A stretch of DNA of 64,000 nucleotides from Megalopta genalis (GCF_051020955.1 NC_135015.1:4661616-4725615), one strand, 5' to 3'; shown: positions 35,410-47,205, counted from the stretch's first letter. Notes: generated from the letters alone by a model not told the origin. Program-made: numbers and translations.

Positions 35410-36992
35410 TATTCTTCTTAACTAGTTGGCTGCTTTTGATCAACTCGTTATGAAGAAATGGCAACATTTTGTGTTAGGGCGAGCATACTCGTCAAGAATA
35501 GCTAACTTATGAAGGAGAAGGTTAACAAATTTTTTAATTACTGGTAAACGAAAATTGGACTGATAAAATGGTAATCTCCGTCGAGATTTAAAAGCTGTAT
35601 ATTATCAGACTGCATCAGCAGACGACTGACCAGTAAACAGATTTACCGGTGACGACGGTTTTAGTGGTCGGTAAAATCCTCGAGGTGTTGTTACGTGCAC
35701 AGCTCGACATTTCCGTCTCGTCTTTTCTCATCACGCGTTTGTCTTCTTTTCGCCCGCGAAAGACAATATAAATTCGCCGCGGCAAGCCTTTTATTATCTT
35801 TCAAACCGCATATTAAGCGCTGACGTCAGGAGACCTTTTTGCGTTAGCTGACGCTCGTCGCAATGTAAATATTCCGGTACCGAATGTTCAAGATGTGGAA
35901 CGTTTGCTCCATTCTAAATCGACCGTTTCCAGTTCACACTCTATTTACATTCACCGCGATGTTCATTAAAAGTGTACCGGGCCGGGCAGACGGCGAACAA
36001 AACACATGTCTCGATTTAGATAAGACACGTGGATCAGGTTTGTCTTTTTGTCGAATCATGGGTTTATGCTGTCACAGATGCTGACAATTCAAGCCCGGCA
36101 CAGCAGTGTTGGAAGACTCATTTGGTCGAATATTAATGATGTTAGAAAAATATAGTGTGAAGAGAAATAGGTTTTAAAAAAGAATATTAATTAAGAGATA
36201 GGTGCTTTGATTGTTATACACAAATTTTAAGTTTCGTGGAAAAGCATTGGAATATTTTTTAACACTTCAAAGAATGAAGACGATGACCAAGCTTCTTTAA
36301 CACTACATTTACGGAGCACAAAAAACAGCTGTTTTATATTAGTTTATAATAGTAACAATAGAACATTTATTCTGATTTTTAACAAATGTTATTTGCCGCA
36401 AGTAATACATATATCGAATAAATAACTCATAAATGTATCTTTACGATATGAATAATCGTAAATTAAAAAATTAATGACCCGTCATTTTGACGGGTTCCAT
36501 AAATGTAGCGTCAAATAAAAATTAAAGCAAACACGCCGATAGCTCTATGGTAGTGTTGCATTCACAGATAATAGACAAAAGTCGGCTTCAGATGAAAGTG
36601 TTTTCACTTACTCTATATTCAATATTTATTTTTACTCTATTGGTACAAGTAAATAATTATCGGCAGGTATTTGAATAGTACCGCAACTGCAATAGTTCAA
36701 TGAAGAATTGAAAAATTCAAACAGTTCAAGATTGAACGATAATACCCAAATCAATTTTTAAAATTTGTTCAAACACTTGAATATGGTTAAAACTTGCTCG
36801 AAAATTCCCAAACGTTTCACAACAGCAAGCAAATTGGATTTATTTAAACTTCGTACGATTTTTATTATATTATATGCTCGTATAAAGAGCTTCATCAAAA
36901 TTTTCTCCTAGAAACATTTTCATAATATTTAGAATTGTGAAAGAAGAAATCAGAAACTAATAATTTCAAATGGATTTGTATTCCGGTGTGAA
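35410..36992. other. Intergenic, no gene recognised
   Basis: This is mostly AT-rich, with a short GC-richer stretch near 35690-36080. A small hairpin-forming GACCCGTCATTTTGACGGGT lies at 36476-36496. A comparable GACCTGTTAAAACGGGTC is at 27122-27139. Confidence 0.4.
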
Positions 36993-37123
36993 CCCTTTGC
37001 ACCCGAAGTCGTTATAACTTAAAATCGAAAATAGTTTTTCTGACCAGTAACACGTTTAACAGTTTCGAACATGATATAACAATTGTTCGCCGTGCCCCAG
37101 AGTCATCAATCGAGTGCAAAGGG
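36993..37123. mobile_element. TTAA-type MITE, CCCTTTGCA family, copy 2
   Basis: This 131-bp element has ends CCCTTTGCACCCG and, from the right, CCCTTTGCACTCG. The right flank is TTAA (37124-37127) and the left has decayed to TGAA. It lacks part of the centre present in the 31355 copy. Confidence 0.8.
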
Positions 37124-37299
37124 TTAAACAATCCCTAACCGTTCGTCGCGGCTCCGAGTCAAGTATATTGAAAAGCTCGTCTGAAATTCAAAGTTCGGGT
37201 AACAGACACTAGGCTTCCCGCATAACCAGCCCGGCAATAAAAACGTAAGGTTGCATGGCGCTTCCAAGAATGCAATTGTAACGGGTGTACGTCGTACGA

Positions 37300-39401
37300 A
37301 AGTCATACGACGGCCGATGCAAATCCGAGCGTGGATCGGTAGAGGGAGTAGTCGCGCGAAGAAGATGGCAGTGGGAGAAAGATCGTGAGCGCGAGAGAGA
37401 GGGGTAGTGGACTGGTATTGGCCTGTGGCATTAGCGAGAGAGAGAAGGAGAGAGAGGGAGAAGCCGCGGCCTAGGAGGAGCGTTCGAGTCGGGCCGTCGG
37501 TGCCGGTCGCCTCAGTATGCCGCGCAGCGCGCAGGCTCGCGTACGCGTATTGTTTCTTTCTGTTCTCGTCTCGTTTGCGCGGCCTTTGCCGCCCGTTTTC
37601 CGTCTCCGTCTCGCTCACGATCACCTACGTACGTAGCGCGGCTGGAATACGCAAGTACAAACATCTCGCGGCTCGCCGTTTGCGGGTTTACGCGTCCACC
37701 CCCGCGCCCCGCCGTACTTGCGTCCATCTAAAAGCGGAGGAATCGTGGAAATTCAGGTGTCGTTCAGGTGTGCTCACGAGCGTACAGAGTGCCGCTGGCC
37801 AGCTAGAATTCGATTGGCAGAACCTGTTAAAGAACGCGAGTGCATGCAGCGGGGCTCGTTGACACAGTGACACGGAGCGTAGATCGTTAGTACGCGAGCG
37901 AGTGCGCCGGCCAACGAGTTGGCGAAAGAGCGGGAAAGGGTTTTTCAAACTGGGATCGACGGAAAAGGGACACAGGGATATCCGGTGGAACCGATGCGGA
38001 CACGGACCAGGAGGACGCGGTCACTCGCGGCTTGGCGGCAGCGGAACGATTACGAAACGCGTGGAAGGAGACGTGGCACGAAATGAAGTGAACGTGGTAT
38101 CCCCGCTCTCCCGGGATCGATAAGTTAGCGCCTTGGTAAATATCAAGTCGGTTCGTATGTCCAGCGCGCACGAACCTAACCTAGCGGACTGCTACGGTGC
38201 ACTGGCGAACACGATCGATCGTGTCTCGTGTCCCAGCATTTCAACGTTCCCCGACGAGGATGCCGTTGTGCCGTCGTGACAGCGATGTCTCTCGCTGCTG
38301 ATCAGTGGAACGTGGAACGCCGAGACATCTCGGGAAGCCTCGTAGCCGATTCAGGAAGTAGCGTTACCCCCGTCCTGCGCCATCTTTGATCGTCCAGCGA
38401 TGACAGGTGGTGGACGTGATTGTTGATCCGAGGTACCGCGGGCGGTTCGATCGCGAGCCGCAACGACGATCGAACACGCTCGATCGACGCATCGATATCG
38501 AGGGGAGGAGGTGGAGGTGGTGGAGGCGGAGGGATCGTTCTGGCACCATTCCACGAAGGTTCGCACACCCGGAAGGATCAGCAGGATCTCGGTAACGAGG
38601 GGACAGAAAATTGCGGGCGTCGGATGGAGCATCGGACGAGAGAGAATACGAGGCGCTTTTATTTTTAGCCGACGCCGGTTCGCGCATCGCAAAAACCGGT
38701 TCCCCGAGTGCCGGGCCGTGCCACGAGGTAGCGAGGCGCGTATACAAGAAGAGAGGCGAGAAGGGTTTTAGGTGAAAAGGGAGGAAGCGAGAGGAACGGA
38801 CGCGCACACGCACGCTATATAGAAAGGTGGAGTAGTACCGTCGTCGCGTCGGTGTGTCCTGCTCGCTTCGCGCGGTCACCCGTCGGCGAAAGAAAGAAAG
38901 AGTGACACCGAACGTGGAATTCGCCTAAGCCGATACACCTCTACGCCCGCCCGTACCCCTCCACTACTTTCTCTCCCACCGGTGTCGAGGTATCGATTGC
39001 GTGCATGCACGCGGGGCTCTATCCCGTGCACCGAGCGGTACGTGACATCGGTGAGTGTGTGAGATTCGATCATCGAGTGGCGCGGTTCGACGTTGTCGTC
39101 TCCGCGTATGCGATGCACCGGGCGGATGCAATTAGTCGGCCTTGATCATCGCGTTTGAGCATACGGCCGGTCGTGTTCGGTGGTAATCGCGGGACCGAAT
39201 GTTTCGCGCGGTTCCATTGTGAGACCGAAGTGAGCGCGCGCGGCGGTGAACGAGATACGGGAACAAAGGGAACCGAGCGGGAGAGGGAGAGAGAAAGAGA
39301 GAAATAAACGATTCGCCGCTAGGAATCGGCAAGGGAGAGGTTAGAGACGAGATTGTTGCGCAGTGGAACGAGATCGTCGAGACACGGGAACGGAATGAAG
39401 A
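37300..39401 (+). promoter_or_regulatory. CpG-rich promoter and 5' UTR region of the claudin-like gene
   Basis: This is the most GC- and CpG-rich stretch of the window, about 2 kb long, ending at the ATG at 39402. A TATA-like CTATATAGAAA lies at about 38815-38825, which would place a start near 38845 and give a 5' UTR of about 550 bp. A GA-rich tract (about 37380-37465) and a GGAGGTGGAGGTGGTGGAGG tract (about 38505-38535) are included. Many ORFs occur on both strands (up to 171 codons), as expected from the composition. None was called as a gene. Confidence 0.5.
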
Positions 39402-39594
39402 ATGGCAACCGATTCGAGCAACCGTCAAGACGTAAGGGCGGTCGCCACGACGACTACCGATCCGCAGCGAAGCGAAAAGCGCGCCGTCGCGGCGCGAGGC
39501 GCCGCCGGTGCTCTGGCCCTCAGTGTTCTGGCCGTGGTCCTCCAATCGGCGGCCACGGCGACCCCCACCTGGGGATACTTCACCAATCCTGACG
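39402..39594 (+). CDS. First coding exon of a claudin/PMP22-like membrane protein
   Basis: It encodes 64 residues plus one base, ending at the donor GACG|GTGAGT. Residues 1-32 are hydrophilic (Thr-rich T-T-T-T, then Q-R-S-E-K-R), likely cytoplasmic. Residues 33-54 form one membrane segment (A-L-A-L-S-V-L-A-V-V-L-Q). Residues after it read T-P-T-W-G-Y-F-T-N-P-D, with an early Trp in the first outer loop as in claudin/PMP22-type four-pass proteins of insect septate junctions. The claudin assignment is inferred from the layout and the W-G-Y-F segment. The later exons with the diagnostic loop residues were not found. The ATG has an acceptable context and follows a long CpG-rich leader. Confidence 0.7.
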
Positions 39595-41943
39595 GTGAGT
39601 CATGCTTTTGAAATTTCTCTGCGGAATCGCGCCAGTCGATGCCAGATCCCGTTCGAAACTGTCCATTTTCATCGCAATTGATTATTGATACTTTAATTAC
39701 GTTTATTGTTATTGACACTTTAATTACGTATTATTGTTATCGATTATCGATACTTCAATTACCATCAATTCTCGATTATTGATTATTTCATTGCTATCGA
39801 TTCTTATTTGTCGATACTCTCGTTACGATCGCTTCTCAATTACCATAATAAGAATAATGTAATTATCGAGAGTGATTGCTAGAAATAATCTAGTGAAATT
39901 GTGCAAACTTAAATGCGCGCTCGTTTCCTTCATTCCTTACGTCGCGTCGATGCGGACCGACATCGTCATCCGTTGCTGGATCATCGATCGCGCACGCTCT
40001 CTACTTTCTAGTCGATGATTTCGAATCAGCTCGAGCTCGTGATAATGATGCCATCGAACGAGTTCTTTAGCTTGTAAATGATTTCTGCTGACATTTTAGA
40101 TTTTGGAACACAGCGTGAAAAATGTTGTAAACTTTTAAAAATATAACGCAATTTTTGTCGATCAAAATCACTTTGTTCAAACGTAAAAGCATTATAGTTA
40201 ATTGATTAGTGACTAACGAGGTTTCTATTCTACTGGGTCTTCAAACGGGTCAAATGCATAAACATAGACGTCGCGTTCTCAAGGTCTTTCCTTTTCCATT
40301 CGAACGTCCCCCGAGATTAAGATATTCTCGCAAGTTTTATTCCAGAGAGACGAGTTCGAAGAAAATGTAATTTTACATGACTTATACATTAAAGCGCAAT
40401 AATTACATTCATTATCAAATTCGCCACGCTTTAAATCACATGAAAACCATCGTGGCGATTTTACGAGTATTTCGAGAATCCGAGTGTTAAACAGACTAAT
40501 TGACGATAAACAGTGTACTGGCGACGTTGGTTTTCCTCTGAATGATTTATCTACATATACCCTCCGACGACCTCGAAATACTCGGACGCGCGTCCAAAGA
40601 AGCTACGACCGTGGCTTTCGTTTCCCAAAGACATATTTCCTCCATTCAAAGTTTGGTCAAGGCCGCTCTAAGACTCCTATTTAAAATCATCTGGATTACA
40701 GTCCCCGAAGATTCGTGTGGTCTGTAAGCGATCTTCACGCGAGCAACAGTCATTATTGCATTTAACACCGCACACCAACAATTTCTAAGGCAGGATCGGT
40801 CGAACAAGAAATACACTTTCAAACGGGAGAGCGCGTAATTACAGTCTCTCACGTTTTAAATTTCGTTCGAACTATCCACTCCGTTCCCGGTCCCGCGTTT
40901 TCGCATGCTAATTATTAGTTCCTCTCCATTAATTTCTCGGAAGCTTCTTGAGAACTCGTCCCGAGCTCGTCGCGTATCGTTTTCCTCCTTTTTCTGACGT
41001 ACATGCTCGCAAACAAGATTAGCAACCATAAACGACCGTCGCGAAGCGAACCGACGCGACTCAACCGGATTATCTCCGTGGTACCGATTGCATAGTTTAC
41101 GCGGAAGTGCAGCGTAACTTAATAGAGGCTCGATAATATCGCGTAAAAGACCGGTGCCCGAGACAAGTAGCGTGTGCAGTAATCGCTGGTTCGCCAGGAA
41201 TACGCTTCTCCACGGTATTTAAATCGAAACCCTTCTATACATCTGCTCCTCATTTAACTGTTACAAGGACACGCACACCAGTGGCCGTGTATAGGCTGTC
41301 CTTTGTGCGCGAATTAAAAGTTGTTACACGCGGCGCGAGCACTTTAGGCGGCGAACTTATTGTTACTTAATCGTTGCACGTTTGGTCCGCAGATTGTTGC
41401 ATAACAATCCGGCTCGCTCTGTTTCCAGATCAGAATACAATGGGGATCGACCATCGGGAACGGTCCGGTCAACTAGATCTCTCGTGTCGATCGTTTGCGA
41501 TAAACATTGCGTCACTCTAAATCCACCGCTGTTTATTTTATCGAATCTTCGATATATCTTAACGTTTAATCGCCTTATTCCTAGCCTTTAGCATGTATTG
41601 GCTGTTAGTCTAACAATTCTTTTAAAATTTTACTTCTTTGTCTTATGTAACATAGGGGTTTCCCGTTGAAATAAGCAAATTATAAATAAATAACGTGGCA
41701 AGAATATTCGAATTTGTTCACAGGTAATTTACTATGAACTGCAGTAGCGAATGCGATAAGAGTTTCTTCGATTCTCCCAGCTTTTCATCATTTGTAATTC
41801 AACCTTTAATTGCTGCAGTAGATTCTGGTGAACAGAGTAAACTTTTCATATTGTCTTCGAAAATCAAAATTGTTGTAAAAAGCATCGTTGCAATTCTATT
41901 GGTAAGAAATAGACTGCAGATGTTCATACAACGTTGCTTTTTA
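39595..41943 (+). other. Probable first intron of the claudin-like gene
   Basis: It begins with GTGAGT at 39595. It includes the degenerate TTGATACTTTAATTAC array (39665-39850). The rest is moderate to AT-rich with no convincing downstream exon. Confidence 0.5.
39665..39850. repeat. Degenerate short tandem repeat (ATTGATACTTTAATTAC-like)
   Basis: About five diverged units of roughly 35-40 bp share ATTGATACTTTAATTAC or TATCGATACTTCAATTACC. They lie about 70 bp inside the intron after the claudin-like exon. Confidence 0.6.
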
Positions 41944-41945
41944 TA

Positions 41946-42272
41946 CACGGTAGGCCAGAATTCGTAGTATCACCGAGCACGAGTAACGTCGAGCAGAAAA
42001 TCGACTTTAATATTTGTTCATCTTTGTATAGGATTTACAACCATTGACAATGATGGAAACATTCCGTTTACTGCATAATTAATGTTTGTAAACACTATCT
42101 CGGGCGGAGGCTAGACGACAATTAAATCCTTTAAAAAAATGAACAAACTATAAAGTCGATTTTCTCGAAAACGGAGCCCCGGATAAAAAAGTGTTATATC
42201 AAATTTTTGTCTTATTTTTTTCACGTAGATTCACCCCCTGCTCGGATGTACTACGAATTCCAGACCACCCTG
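41946..42272. mobile_element. Foldback MITE, CAGGGTGGTCTGG-end family
   Basis: This is about 327 bp with TA outside each end. The right end reads inward CAGGGTGGTCTGGAATTCG and the left CACGGTAGGCCAGAATTCG. The arms share GTAGTA.ATCCGAGCA and AAAATCGACTTTAAAGTTTG-like blocks. The loop contains CATTCCGTTTACTGCATAAT. The same family is at 63258-63500, where the loop lies the other way round. Confidence 0.85.
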
Positions 42273-42274
42273 TA

Positions 42275-43544
42275 TATTCGTACGCTTTATCTAAGAATCT
42301 ATACGCAAGATGTTCAGCCTGGTAGTAAAGATAGTCTAATCATGATTAAAAGTTTTATCACGGTTTCCCACAAATTCTGCAAGACTTTCAAAAAAGCTTA
42401 CTTCAAAAGAAATAAACAGCATCATGTACCATTAAACTCTGAATTTTATTGCTGTTTAACCATCTTTACCAGCTGTGCATGCGTTTATATGCAAGTTTTG
42501 CAGCCTAGTAATAAAGATTATTAAACTAGCTTAACAGTTACCACAAGAACCATCTAAATAGCTAAGAAGAAATCTTTCAGTCACAAATTTAGTTTGAACG
42601 ACAACTATTAGCGTCGTCGACGGAAGAAGTACGCAGGCACATCGTAAAATAGACAGCGATTGTCAGAAGCAGTCGAGTAAATCTGGCATCGAGTAGAATT
42701 TCGCTCGGCCAAATGGAGTTCCTGCGTACATCGATATCTATCCACGCATCGGCGCTCTTCCCACCGTTGTTTTCTTCATTCATATCGGATCTCATGGATC
42801 TAGAAAGGACAGTTTGTTGCACCCACCGGTCTCCACGAGAGACCAGAGTGACCTAATTCAACGCACGGTTCCCCGTGTATCGAGTCAATTAATTCCAGCA
42901 GGTCGTTTTTACAACTACAACAAGCTGCCCCGCCTTTCGTCACCCAGCTCCCTTCGACCTGTTTCCCCTTTAGATAACGACACACAGGTTGCCCACTAGC
43001 AGAGGCCCGATCCGGCCTTTATCCACGATTGCCGCGGTCTTTTCTCTTCTCTTCTATGTCTCGAATCGAACCGCGAGACACGGTTACCGTTTTTACCTCG
43101 GCTAATGGACGGAAATTCTAGCTGCGCTAGCTGGTCCGCAATTAGCGGTACAACCGACGAGCAGATGATTCCGACGCGCGAACCTAAGTCCGGTTTCCGG
43201 AAAAATCGGATCTAAGACCTTATCGCGTTTTTCGTTTATTACTGTATCTTAATGCGAATTGCTCTTCGTTTTTCCCAATTATCGTAATGAAGAGATGTGC
43301 TCTAGTAGGTTGTTTTCCAATCGAGGATTGCTATCAAATAACTGTGAATCGCGGTTGTTAAGCGTATTTTTGTTAAACGTTCACTGCAGAAGCATTATTC
43401 CGAGAAGTTAGTAAGGTTCTCTTTTTTCTTTTTGTTTTTGTTTTTCTAGGAATTAATGATGCACCGTATTTGAACATTTCGAATGCCTTCAATTTGGAAA
43501 GAAATTCTTGACGCGCATATCTGTCAACATATTAAACGCTAAAC
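42275..43544. other. Intron or intergenic DNA, no exon called
   Basis: The GC-richer stretch 42600-43200 has small ORFs on both strands, including a 77-codon minus-strand frame (42589-42822). There are no motifs and no matching splice phases for the claudin-like gene. Confidence 0.35.
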
Positions 43545-43617
43545 TATTGGGTTGGCAACTAAGTAATTGCCGATTTGTTCAATGAAATAAAAAATTTTTT
43601 TTTACTTGGAATGAAGT

Positions 43618-43992
43618 TTAATCTGTAATGTATTTTCCATTTTGTTCGATGACCTTTTGCCATCTCTCTGTCAACTTGAAAATTCCACGCTCGTAGAAAG
43701 TCTGATCCTTTTCGGCCAAAAACTGAGTTAAGTGAGATTTTATAGCGTCATCATCATTAAAAGTTTTACCACGAAGGGAGTTGTCCAGGGATCGAAATAA
43801 GTGGTAATCCGATGGCGCGAGATCAGGGCTATATGGTGGGTGTAACATCAATTCCCAACCAATATCCATCAATTTTTGCCGAGTGGACAAAGACGTGTGC
43901 GGCCTAGCATTGTCCTGGTGGAAAATGACACCTTTACGATTGACCAATTCTGGTCGCTTTTCCTTGACCGCTGCATTCAATTTGTCCAGTTG
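43618..43992 (-). pseudogene. mariner transposase C-terminal half
   Basis: This frame of about 120 codons ends in TAA (complement of 43618-43620). It contains the second-Asp motif H-Q-D-N-A-R-P-H, the third-Asp motif P-Y-S-P-D-L-A-P-S-D-Y and the C-terminal L-T-E-R-W-Q-K-V-I of irritans-type mariners. It is open within itself but is preceded in frame by TAG (complement of 43993-43995), has no ATG start, and lacks the DNA-binding domain and first Asp. It is the better preserved of the two copies and is not functional. Confidence 0.92.
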
Positions 43993-44005
43993 CTAACATT
44001 CACGG

Positions 44006-44058
<53 letters not shown>

Positions 44059-44059
44059 T
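44006..44059. repeat. (AAT)n microsatellite inside the mariner derivative
   Basis: This is an uninterrupted AAT run of about 54 bp at the position where the copy at the start of the window has only a short T-rich stretch. It therefore expanded after the two copies separated. Confidence 0.95.
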
Positions 44060-44308
44060 CTATTATATAACATTTACGAATATCATAAAAATGGGAGTGA
44101 GAGACATCTATAACTGAAATCGGCAATTACTTAGTTGCCAACCCAATACATTGAACAATTCCATGAAGTGAAAATAATTTAGTTACTGAGACGGAAACTG
44201 CAGAATTAAAAATTGATCACTTTTGGGTTCCTACAAAGTTTAATAAAATTGGATTCAGACAAATATATTATGCTAATAATCCGATTTTAAAGATAGACGT
44301 GTTCTTAA

Positions 44309-44628
44309 CTATTTGAGTCCCAAGCAGTGCGATCGGGCTGTTCAGATTTTGTGTCGAAAAATTGCAGAACATTTGAACGCTATGGATAACTGACTGTACA
44401 CTCACAGATTGTCGAAGTAGTGCGTTCAGCTTTACTGACGCACGTATATCGCATAGCTGCTTTTTAAAAAATGCAATATTTCATGCATATTTCATTGTTA
44501 TCATCTCATAATTTTTATTGAACCAAACTTGAAGTGTTTATACTAAGACGCATATTTAAGACAAGCGCTATCGCGTTGTTCGACATTTTTCGACCGTGTT
44601 TTTTCAATGATCACTGGGACTCAAACGG
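44309..44628. mobile_element. TTAA-flanked MITE, TTTGAGTCCC family, copy 1
   Basis: This is 320 bp with TTAA at 44305-44308 and 44629-44632. The ends are CTATTTGAGTCCCA and, from the right, CCGTTTGAGTCCCA. Subterminal GCGATCGGGCTGTTCAG is answered by GCGCTATCGCGTTGTTCG near the other end. It is non-coding. A second copy is at 56477-56892. Confidence 0.88.
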
Positions 44629-44632
44629 TTAA

Positions 44633-45035
44633 TCTTTCTATTTTTACTTGTTTCAAAGCTGTTTGAATACTTAAAGACGCATAAAATTGATTGAAGTACT
44701 CTTAAAGCGTTTAACAGATTAGCAAGACTGCATCGAAACGAAATGCCTGTTGCAGAACTGTTGCTTCTACCGTAAACGGTACACGTTCCTCTTATTTTTC
44801 CTAGCCGATCCGCTCACCATCAATTGTTTTTTTTTCGTCGATTGATGACAGGCTTTGAGCGAAGGTAAAGAACTAATCGGATTAGTTGGAGTAATGTACT
44901 TACATGACTGGTTGAAGCAGTCGAACGAAAGAATATCGCGGACATACGAGCGTCCAGCACTCAGACCTTGACCGCTTCAATTCACAATAATTACTCAACG
45001 TGTAACAGAAACCGTTTGTGTCTGCACTTTTTCAG
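44633..45035. other. No gene recognised
   Basis: This is moderately AT-rich sequence that leads into a good pyrimidine tract and acceptor (CTGCACTTTTTCAG) before the candidate exon at 45036. Confidence 0.4.
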
Positions 45036-45142
45036 TAACGGGAACGGTAAAGAAGGAACAGTGGTGCGATCGTAAAAGTCAAAGGTCCGATGAGGTCATC
45101 ATCATTCAGGAAAAGCCGAACAGCGAAGGGGACATTTTCTAA
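45036..45142 (+). CDS. Candidate terminal coding exon, gene unknown
   Basis: It follows a strong acceptor (TTTGTGTCTGCACTTTTTCAG|) and reads 35 codons in phase 1 to a TAA at 45140-45142. The translation looks like a hydrophilic C-terminal tail: T-V-K-K-E-Q-W-C-D-R-K, then D-E-V-I-I-I-Q-E-K-P and a final G-D-I-F. Codon use is GC-richer than the flanks. The phase would allow direct joining to the claudin-like exon ending at 39594, and a charged cytoplasmic tail would fit such a protein. However, the intervening membrane-segment exons were not found. It may belong to that gene, to another gene or be fortuitous. Confidence 0.4.
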
Positions 45143-47205
45143 TGTAGTTGATGGTATTACTTGTCAATTAAATTGTAGAAAAGTATTCCAGAAACAGAAA
45201 TATCTGCAGTGTTAAGTGGTATCAATTGGCTGGGAGGTGTAAGTTGAGTCTAATGTAGACACTGGTCCAAATTCGTCAGCTTTTCTCTAATTAATTTAGA
45301 GCTTAGTTTGAAGGCTGAATAACTCTTTTAATCTTCTTGCATCGAATTTACTACGCAGAATGTATCATTTGCGAAACCTTATTTTTAGGTATGTTAATTT
45401 TATTTTTAAGCGTAATAAAATAACGTTGATGCTACCCCTAGCGCACCTTGAATTTTTCACGGTAGTATACTTCGACAACACTGCCATTGAAGTACAAGAA
45501 GGTTAACCCTTTTACCGAGGGCAAGTGTTTGATTTTTCGGTACAAAATCGTTGGCTAGCTTATTTATAATGCAGATGCGTCCTAACAATTAGATTGAGAG
45601 TTATATAAAAAGAGAAACAAAAGAAAAAAAAAAGAAAAAAGTTTTTTAAAATTAGAAATCCAAATTTTTTTTATTTACTCTGTTTTGTTAAATTGCATAA
45701 AACATGTAGAATGCGAATTCTGCGTTGTCCGTGGTTGGAGGGTTTTTTTAACTATTTGAAGCATTCAAATCTGTCAAAGATTTATATTTAGGAAAAGACC
45801 GAGTTAACTGTGTATTTACATATTATATATATATTATACGTCTTTTAAGGGAAAACAAAGAGTATATGAGAATACGAAAATATAAAGCTTAACTAACAAA
45901 GTTTTGACACCGACTGGAGGATGCAGTTTAAGTTTACGTAATTGTTTATACAAAATATGGTTGGAGGGTTAATTAGTATCGAAGTACCTTCAAGATAAAA
46001 TACTAGAAGTTTCAATTAAATGTCCAGATGAAGAATGTCCAGAATCTCCAAACATAATTCAATCGAGTAGTATCCTATCGAATAGAACTGCCTTGCGGAA
46101 AAGAAGCAAGTCGATAACGCGAGATAAAATAGACTTCGACAATCTTTTATTTTATTAATGACAATGACGCGGCTATTACACGTAGAAGGGAGGAAATAAA
46201 TTAAAAACTGGATTGAACTGTGGAATCTGCTAATTGTTTTTCACAGTACCGCGGTTCTCACAGTTCTTCCTGGTGCCCATTCCTCCCTCTAAGAGGAATA
46301 CCAAGGTGCATCGTGGTTGCCCAATATCCCACGAGTTGCGGCTTTCCGCCTGTCGAGTTCGAGATCTACCTGCTGCTAGCCGAAGAAGGTCCGGCCAGAC
46401 GCGTATTTCACATGTTTCTGTAGAACCGACACGGTTGCACGCGCATATGGCGTACAGGTAGTGTTTACATAAGAACTGTCGGGGCCATGTATTCTTGTTT
46501 GAGCATTCGAATGGGTTTTGACCAAAAATCGAGCAGGTGGAAACTTCCAGCGACTTTGTTTTCCATTTTTGGATCGCTGTCCACTTTTCGAAAATTGTTC
46601 AAATTTTCATGTTCTTGAATCTCCTTAGGCTGACAAAATTAAACATCTGAATCTCCCGTGTTCCTAAATTAACCGACAAATAGTCGGCTATTTTTTTTAT
46701 TTTATTGCTATAATTCGCAAACTGCAGAAGTTATAAAGAAAGTATGTACTAATTTTGAAATATGAATGTTCATATCTTCTCAACGCCCACGTTGGAAATT
46801 CACGGTATACAAGTATTAAATTCAAACATAAGTAGACAGGGGAGCTTTAGGAGAAGCATCGTTCTCTTCGGATTACTTTACAACTGCTGGAGGTACAATA
46901 GTGATGGTTATTGATGAAGAGTTTCATCGGATTATCTCATGAGAAATGCGAGTTTCTTTTCGTATTTTAGGGGTGAAATATAGAAACATTACCACACAAC
47001 CATTACAATACCGTTTTATACATTTCTCACTGCTTTCTACGTGTTTCTCTTCATGTTACTGTATTTCACCTTCATGTTCTTGTATTTCACCTTTTAACAA
47101 TATAAATGGAAATTTGCGTTGTATATAGGATGACCAATCAGTACAACAAATACATTGTACTATATTTCAAAATGCAGTGGTCATCATTTAACTCACAGAG
47201 CTGTA
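45143..47205. other. No gene called; weak exon-like patch at 46220-46460
   Basis: The GC-richer patch near 46245-46460 has two competing + strand frames of 67 and 75 codons and an acceptor-like TTCTCACAG before TTCTTCCTGG, but no motif. A possible TTAA element (45503-45972) has only weakly matching ends and was not called. The rest is AT-rich. Confidence 0.3.

Larger units (their letters stand above)
43547..44146 (-). mobile_element. mariner deletion derivative, complete ends
   Basis: This is a 600-bp element with TA on both sides (43545-43546 and 44147-44148). The inverted repeats begin TTGGGTTGGCAACTAAGTAA. Intact mariners are about 1.3 kb; here most of the 5' half of the gene is missing, including the first catalytic Asp. 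An (AAT)n expansion lies at the deletion region. The junction is shared with the copy at 1-493. Confidence 0.95.

Noticed and set aside
37124..38879. Long ORFs on both strands in the CpG-rich block (166, 151, 171 codons and others)
   Set aside because: They overlap in several frames, lack motifs and lie in the GC-rich leader of the claudin-like exon, where stop codons are rare by composition.
39132..39545. 137-codon minus-strand ORF over the claudin-like exon
   Set aside because: It is the antisense of a better-supported exon with a membrane segment and consensus donor.
41382..41520. Frame after GGTCCGCAG in phase with the claudin-like exon
   Set aside because: The translation is hydrophilic, has no claudin features and ends without a donor.
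43012..43030. Good acceptor CCTGTTTCCCCTTTAG at about 42972 as next claudin exon
   Set aside because: In the required phase the frame closes after eight codons.
43876..44070. + strand ORF with poly-Asn run
   Set aside because: It is translation of the AAT microsatellite and the antisense of the mariner remnant.
45503..45972. Possible TTAA element with CCCTTTTACC and CCCTCCAACC ends
   Set aside because: The inverted ends match too poorly and there is no second copy in the window.
47120..47175. GATGACCA...TGGTCATC inverted pair
   Set aside because: Weak stem, no element ends or target duplication.
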